From: a virus
Reading direction: 5' to 3' (one strand)
Length of the DNA stretch: 50,972 nucleotides
Virus record (IMG/VR): IMGVR_UViG_3300009551_000021
Span: 1 to 50,972 of that record
A program made the translations under genes and the position numbers. Every line of letters begins with the position of its first letter. Within the stretch, counting starts at the first letter, position 1. Of this stretch, positions 46,921-50,972 are shown piece by piece. The notes under the pieces are model-generated. The model was not told where the DNA came from and made no database searches. It saw only the letters and a program-made list of their open reading frames with translations.

Positions 46921-47024
46921 TAGAGCTACAAACGGTTTTGGGTGTCGAGGATGCTTATAACCTGTTAGAAGTTTTGTCTGTCGAGAATTACAACAGAGCC
47001 AAAGTCAAATGCCCTCTACCATAA
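46857..47024 (+). CDS. Tail assembly chaperone, second (-1) frame extension
   Basis: An open -1 frame inside and beyond the chaperone gene reads LDFINVPRIVGALVANRLAT, LVELQTVLGVEDAYNLLEVL, SVENYNRAKV. This is a recurrent phage protein (…PRIVGALVA.RLATL.E.QTV.G..D.Y.LLEVL…) normally just before the tape measure. It lacks ATG, GTG or TTG, so it is probably made by -1 frameshifting as a G-T type fusion. No classic slippery heptamer is seen; CTG 46857 as a start is the alternative. It overlaps the tape measure by 16 nt. Confidence 0.65.
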   Translation: MDFINVPRIVGALVANRLATLVELQTVLGVEDAYNLLEVLSVENYNRAKVKCPLP

Positions 47025-48661
47025 TTGACGCCCTTGTAGTAACGCTCGGCCTCGATGCTCGCGGCTTCAAGAATGGGGTTCGTAAAACTCAAACTGACTT
47101 AAGCGAAAGCACCAAGAAGTGGACGGATGAGTCCAAGAAAAACGTTAGTGGCCTGACTGACGCCTTGGGTGAAGTAGCGCGTAGCGCTGCGTTAATGGTT
47201 TTAGGATTCGAAGGTGTCAAAGGGGCTATCGGTTATTTTGCGGGCCTCAATGCCAGCACTGCCAATTTAGGCCGATTTTCAGTAAATTTAGGTGAGTCGG
47301 CCCATGAGGTCGGAACCTGGAGTTCCGCGGTTGAGTTAGCCGGCGGGTCGGCTCAAGATGCGGAGAAAGACCTTCAGGCGCTATCGGGTTCCCTTACCGC
47401 GTTGAAGTCTACAGGAGAGGTTTCATCCCTCCTGATGCTGTTTCAGCGGATGGGGGTTGCGATTTACGATGCTCAGGGCCACACCCGTAAGCTTACGGAT
47501 CTGTACAAGGACCTCGGGGATAAATTACGTCAGTACAACCGTGCCGACGCTTTTAACCTAGCGCAACAAGCGGGTTTGAGCGCGTCAACATTCAATCTCA
47601 TACGTTCGGAAGCTAACGAGCGGGATCGTATATTACGCACCGCGGAGGCCAACAACTCCGTTACTGATGAGGCCGTAAAGAAAGCCGAAGATTTGCAGGA
47701 GCAATGGCGCACTATCGGGCAAACGATTAAGGGTGTAGCGCTAGGGCTGCTAGGCGATATAACCCCCGCAATCAAACTTGTATTTGATTGGGTACAGAAG
47801 ATCTTTACGGGTGTGAAGAATACCGGATTTTTGCAAGGGGTATTCACCGCGTTAGGGGGCGCCATTCGGGTTGTAGTGGACCTTGTGCGTTTGGCGTGGT
47901 CGGGACTATCCCAGCTTTTCAACTTGTTGGCGGATACTAAGCTCGGCAAACTCCTTACCCGCCTTTGGGGTTTTGCGAAAGGATACGGTAAAGAATTTGT
48001 TGAGCAAGCTGACCGTATGGCGGATGAGTACGCACCGGAGAAAAAGGCAGCAGCACAGCCTACGGTGGCGGTAAAGCCTAAAACGACTGCCGACTATAGA
48101 GCGAAAATCGCCGAAACCGAAAAGGCGTTGGGCATCCCCACGGGGGTGTTGGATAAGCTCGCGCGTACGGAATCTAACTACGACCCCAACGCGCGTAACA
48201 AACGTACGGGAGCCGCGGGTATCGTACAGTTGCTTCCGAAATATTTTCCGAACGCAGGAAAAGACGCGTTCGCGGATATCGATACTGGCGGCAAGTATCT
48301 CTTGCAACTCTATAAACAATTCGGATCGTGGGAACTAGCTGCTGCGGCCTACAACACCGGTCCGGGCAGCTTAAAAAAAGTCCTGGCGGGGGCGAAAGCC
48401 TTACCACGGGAAACCAAAAATTACGTGGGCTCTATTTTTGGCCCCAATAATAACGCGCTTGCGGCGGCTCAATTTGCTACAGCTAACGCGGGAGCTGTAG
48501 GGGCTTCCGGAGCGGGAAATACTTCCACAACTACAATTGATATTGACACGATCAATGTCAATGCTCCGAATGCACGTAATGCGGCGGATATCGCGGCGGA
48601 ATTTCCTGGTGCCTTGAAGCGCAAGGGTATTGTAGCGCAAGCTGACTCGGGGATGAGCTGA
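47009..48661 (+). CDS. Tape measure protein with lytic transglycosylase domain
   Basis: A 550-aa tape measure, short for the class, implying a short tail. Residues 1-240 are helical tail-length region (GFKNGVRKTQTDLSESTKKW...). Membrane-like segments lie near residues 240-310 (IKGVALGLLGDITPAIKLVF, GGAIRVVVDLVRLAW). Residues 370-480 form an SLT lysozyme-like domain: LARTESNYDPNARN (catalytic Glu), TGAAGIVQLLP, and AAAAYNTGPGSLKKVL. That domain would open the cell wall during DNA entry. Confidence 0.9.
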   Translation: MPSTIIDALVVTLGLDARGFKNGVRKTQTDLSESTKKWTDESKKNVSGLTDALGEVARSAALMVLGFEGVKGAIGYFAGLNASTANLGRFSVNLGESAHEVGTWSSAVELAGGSAQDAEKDLQALSGSLTALKSTGEVSSLLMLFQRMGVAIYDAQGHTRKLTDLYKDLGDKLRQYNRADAFNLAQQAGLSASTFNLIRSEANERDRILRTAEANNSVTDEAVKKAEDLQEQWRTIGQTIKGVALGLLGDITPAIKLVFDWVQKIFTGVKNTGFLQGVFTALGGAIRVVVDLVRLAWSGLSQLFNLLADTKLGKLLTRLWGFAKGYGKEFVEQADRMADEYAPEKKAAAQPTVAVKPKTTADYRAKIAETEKALGIPTGVLDKLARTESNYDPNARNKRTGAAGIVQLLPKYFPNAGKDAFADIDTGGKYLLQLYKQFGSWELAAAAYNTGPGSLKKVLAGAKALPRETKNYVGSIFGPNNNALAAAQFATANAGAVGASGAGNTSTTTIDIDTINVNAPNARNAADIAAEFPGALKRKGIVAQADSGMS

Positions 48662-48662
48662 C

Positions 48663-49346
48663 ATGTCTTCTGCTTTTATTCCGCTGCCTCCGTTTCCGAA
48701 TGTGCCTTTTTTACCGGGGGTTCCGCAACTTGTACGGTCAGCGCTGTTTCAGCCGGCTAATACTATTACCTTGGGGTCTCAAGCTCAGCGAGGTTTATGG
48801 GCGTCGTCTCAGATAGTCTCCGTATGGGGGATCTTCGACAGTAATGGAAATGAAGTTGTTGTACCGGATAACATCTACGCTTTCAATGACCGACAGGAAT
48901 GGCGGGTATCGGACTATCCAGTAGAAGATGGGGGATTTGGCAGTTACAACAAAGTGATTGTCCCCTTCGAGAACATGGTACGTCTGACTAAAGGTGGTTC
49001 GCTATCTGAACGCACCGCGTTTCTGAAGTCTATCGATACGATCGCTCCATTGACTACTTTGTATCAGCTTCGTACACCGGAGAAAACGTATCTGAATGTC
49101 AACGTCCTACGCGTGGACCTAACACGTCGGAGTTCCGAGGGGGCGTACTTTCTCGAAGTAGATATAACCTTTCGTAATGTCAGGCAGCAGAACCCTCAGT
49201 ATTCTTCAACGGCGGCTAACACTGTAAAGGCCCAGAATCCCGCTGCGCTGCCTGCGATAAACCGGGGCACGGTACAACCGTCTTCGATCCTATCTGCTCA
49301 GACTGCAGCGCAGGCTACAACGGCTTTGTTAAAGGCGCCTTTCTAA
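48663..49346 (+). CDS. Baseplate protein (hub-proximal)
   Basis: A 227-aa protein (VWGIFDSNGNEVVVPDNIYA, WRVSDYPVEDGGFGSYNKVI, LRTPEKTYLNVNVLRVDLTR). The YPVExGGFxSYNKV segment is typical of a protein found after the tape measure in this phage group, likely the LysM-less hub or Dit-like ring. Start ATG 48663 overlaps the previous stop by 1 nt. The C-terminus is Ala/Gln-rich. Confidence 0.72.
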   Translation: MSSAFIPLPPFPNVPFLPGVPQLVRSALFQPANTITLGSQAQRGLWASSQIVSVWGIFDSNGNEVVVPDNIYAFNDRQEWRVSDYPVEDGGFGSYNKVIVPFENMVRLTKGGSLSERTAFLKSIDTIAPLTTLYQLRTPEKTYLNVNVLRVDLTRRSSEGAYFLEVDITFRNVRQQNPQYSSTAANTVKAQNPAALPAINRGTVQPSSILSAQTAAQATTALLKAPF

Positions 49347-49690
49347 TGCAGGTTATACCTCTCAGTGCCGTAGCCTCTCAGACCTTGCAATTTGTTGCGG
49401 GTGGTCAGAATTGTCAAATGTCGGTGTACACCAACGACGGATTTGACTACAACGACCCGTCATTGAGCACGGAACAGAAATATATAGCTATAGATTTTGC
49501 GTATAACGGCATACCGGTGACCAATACGCAGAATTGTCTGATTCTAACACGACTGCTAAAAAACCGTCAGTACTTAGGGTTTGTCGGCGATTTTATGTTC
49601 GTAGATACCCAAGGATCGGACGAGCCTCAATACGCCGGTCTTGGGACTCGATGGCTTCTATTGTATTTAGAAGCTTCGGATTTAGCATGA
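49346..49690 (+). CDS. Baseplate plug protein (DUF6983-like)
   Basis: A 114-aa protein: QVIPLSAVASQTLQFVAGGQ, IDFAYNGIPVTNTQNCLI, QYLGFVGDFMFVDTQGSDEP, YAGLGTRWLLLYLEASDL. The YxGFxGxxxFVDTxGxxxPxYxGLG pattern is the baseplate plug family of small contractile phages. It probably sits at the tube-hub junction. Overlaps on both sides by 1-4 nt. Confidence 0.75.
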   Translation: MQVIPLSAVASQTLQFVAGGQNCQMSVYTNDGFDYNDPSLSTEQKYIAIDFAYNGIPVTNTQNCLILTRLLKNRQYLGFVGDFMFVDTQGSDEPQYAGLGTRWLLLYLEASDLA

Positions 49691-50583
49691 CTACGTTTAC
49701 CGTCAAGGACCTCCGTTTCACATTCACGTTATCCAACAACGCGGTGTTTCGGTACCCTGATAACTCAAACGTATTACAGGTTCACGGTTTGCGTGATTCA
49801 GCGATACTCAAGGGAGGCGGCCTACCCGCATTCCCCGAAGCTGAGCTGACTGTATATGGGTTAAGTCAGTCGGATATGAACGCCCTGACCTCTTTGGCGT
49901 TTCAGCCTTTAGCCATGCAACGTAACTCGGTGCTCGTTGAGGCAGATAATGGGGATGGTCAAGGGTTCTCCGCCGTTTTTGCGGGGCAGATTATTACCAG
50001 CGGGCCAGACTATAGTCATCTTCCGAATGTGCCGTTGAAGGTTCACGCCCGCATTCTGGGCTTTGAATCTTTAAACCCCGCCACGCCCACGAGTTACACG
50101 GGACCTACAAGTGTTGTAAACCTCGTCAGGGCCATTGCAGCAAAAGCCGGCTACGTAGTAGAAGACAATGGGGTAACCGCAATCCTCAATAACCCCTATT
50201 TCCCTGGTACTCTTGTTGATCAATTACGCGCGGTGAAACAGGCATCCGGCATACAGATGTTTGTTGAAAACAATGTCATTGCCATATGCCCACCGGGAGT
50301 GCCCCGTAATCAGCAGCCATTTACGCTGAGCCCTACATCGGGCCTCGTGGGATACCCTAGACTAGACTTTCAGCGGGGTTTTGTATGGGCTAAAGCTATT
50401 TATAACCCGGCATTCCGTTTCGGGGGTCCGATTAAAATAGAAAACAGTACGGTACCGCTGGCTAATGGGTCTTGGGTTATAGGGACGGTTACTCACTCGT
50501 TGGAGGCCCAGACCTACAATGGTCAATGGTTCTCCGATATGCTGCTGTATCCGCCTTCACTTGGGGTCCCCCCGCTATCATGA
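49687..50583 (+). CDS. Baseplate hub protein (gp27/gpD-like)
   Basis: A 298-aa protein from ATG 49687 (ATGA overlap); a longer frame from 49534 is rejected. Segments LRFTFTLSNNAVFRYPDNSN, PLKVHARILGFESLNP, RAIAAKAGYVVEDNG and QMFVENNVIAICPPG match hub proteins with tandem tube-like domains in phages of this type. It connects the tube to the spike encoded next, whose start overlaps its stop. Confidence 0.8.
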   Translation: MTTFTVKDLRFTFTLSNNAVFRYPDNSNVLQVHGLRDSAILKGGGLPAFPEAELTVYGLSQSDMNALTSLAFQPLAMQRNSVLVEADNGDGQGFSAVFAGQIITSGPDYSHLPNVPLKVHARILGFESLNPATPTSYTGPTSVVNLVRAIAAKAGYVVEDNGVTAILNNPYFPGTLVDQLRAVKQASGIQMFVENNVIAICPPGVPRNQQPFTLSPTSGLVGYPRLDFQRGFVWAKAIYNPAFRFGGPIKIENSTVPLANGSWVIGTVTHSLEAQTYNGQWFSDMLLYPPSLGVPPLS

Positions 50584-50972
50584 CTAGTGAAGTTTACGGC
50601 CAACAAGGCGTAGCAACAACTGACGATGATTTCAATACATTGTCGTTTGTTTTTTGGCTGCTCATGCAGAAAGTGCAGACCGCAACTCTGGTGCGAGTAG
50701 TCTCTTGTACCAATAACGGGGGCTTAAGCCCCGTGGGAAGGGTTACAGTTCAGCCTTGTGTTAATCAGATAACAGGAAACCGTGTTGGGGTTCCTCACGA
50801 TCAAATTTTTAATTGCCTGTATTCGAGATTGTCGGGCGGTTCCAACGCAATCATCATGGACCCCAAAGCCGGCGACTTAGGTCTTATGGTGTTCTGCTCG
50901 CGTGATATTTCTAACGTAGTAGCTAACGAAGGTCCGGCAAACCCAGGTTCCCTCCGCATGTTTGATTGGGCG
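50580..50972 (+). CDS. Baseplate spike protein, Gp138-like (5' part, continues at base 1)
   Basis: The 5' part of the gene that ends at 390 on the other side of the junction. From ATG 50580 it encodes TSEVYGQQGVATTDDDFNTL, then a predicted OB-like domain (ATLVRVVSCTNNGGLSPVGR, VTVQPCVNQITGNRVG, HDQIFNCLYSRL). Codons beyond 50849 repeat those at 1-123. See the entry at 1-390 for the whole protein. Confidence 0.85.
   Translation, partial: MTSEVYGQQGVATTDDDFNTLSFVFWLLMQKVQTATLVRVVSCTNNGGLSPVGRVTVQPCVNQITGNRVGVPHDQIFNCLYSRLSGGSNAIIMDPKAGDLGLMVFCSRDISNVVANEGPANPGSLRMFDWA
50850..50972. repeat. Terminal redundancy, right copy
   Basis: Identical to bases 1-123. Removing it gives a closed circle of 50,849 bp. 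Confidence 0.97.

Noticed and set aside
1-50972. Direct terminal repeat as a physical genome end
   Set aside because: The 123-bp repeat lies inside a coding gene and has k-mer size; a circular assembly explains it better.
1-50972. Integrase, attachment site, CI repressor or tRNA genes
   Set aside because: None could be recognised by motif or context. Absence by eye is not proof, but a temperate lifestyle cannot be supported.

Overview
The window is a whole bacteriophage genome written as a linear contig. The last 123 bases (50850-50972) repeat the first 123 exactly, and one baseplate gene runs across the junction, so the unit is a circular or circularly permuted molecule of about 50,849 bp. 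A contractile sheath, tail tube, J-type baseplate and spike make it a myovirus-type tailed phage with a short tape measure (550 aa). The endolysin fold, lipobox proteins, Shine-Dalgarno sites and sigma70-type promoters fit a Gram-negative, probably proteobacterial, host; the sequence does not identify it further. I see no integrase, CI-like repressor, tRNA gene or CRISPR array.

Layout. (1) A rightward late region runs from 29.8 kb through the contig end to 9.7 kb: small and large terminase, portal, Mu F-like head protein, DUF2213 prohead protease and scaffold-like gene, decoration protein, major capsid protein, connectors, sheath, tube, chaperone, tape measure, baseplate, spike, three tail-fibre-like genes, then a lysis and export block (coiled-coil membrane protein, GH108 endolysin, holin-lipoprotein fusion, exported Ig/FN3-like protein, alpha/beta hydrolase). 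(2) A leftward block, 17.3-9.7 kb, holds an Ala/Pro-rich protein, a RecB/Cas4-like DUF2800 nuclease, a probable ssDNA-binding protein, a family A DNA polymerase and several small genes. (3) A rightward replication block, 17.4-23.5 kb, holds an SF2 helicase, small proteins, a VRR-NUC nuclease, a TetR-like HTH protein and a primase-helicase. (4) A leftward accessory block, 29.5-23.5 kb, holds about 15 small genes, mostly of unknown function, with an HNH nuclease. A single leftward gene (30774-30998) sits between the two terminase genes.

The most striking regulatory signal is a family of leftward sigma70-like promoters in which a palindrome TGAC-N6-GTCA fills the 17-bp spacer between a TTGAAA/TGGAAA -35 and a TATACT-like -10. 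A conserved block (AAACTGTGAC and following) lies upstream of the -35 and often contains the stop codon of the preceding gene. Clear copies lie at 11.1, 11.4, 27.9, 28.5 and 31.0 kb, with variants at 17.4, 24.9, 25.0 and 35.0 kb. The asymmetric centre occurs in both orientations. This looks like a dispersed regulon controlling leftward small-gene cassettes; its regulator is unknown.

The second striking signal is a beta-rich module with an IPAGTTI-type core that occurs in three different virion proteins: the head decoration protein (two full copies and one degenerate), the tail sheath and baseplate protein J. Other points of interest are a tail-fibre-like protein with a signal peptide, a holin-lipoprotein fusion, a papain-like protein next to the portal, a duplicated UACG-tetraloop hairpin after two late genes, and a 109-bp AT-rich dyad between the divergent early and late units.
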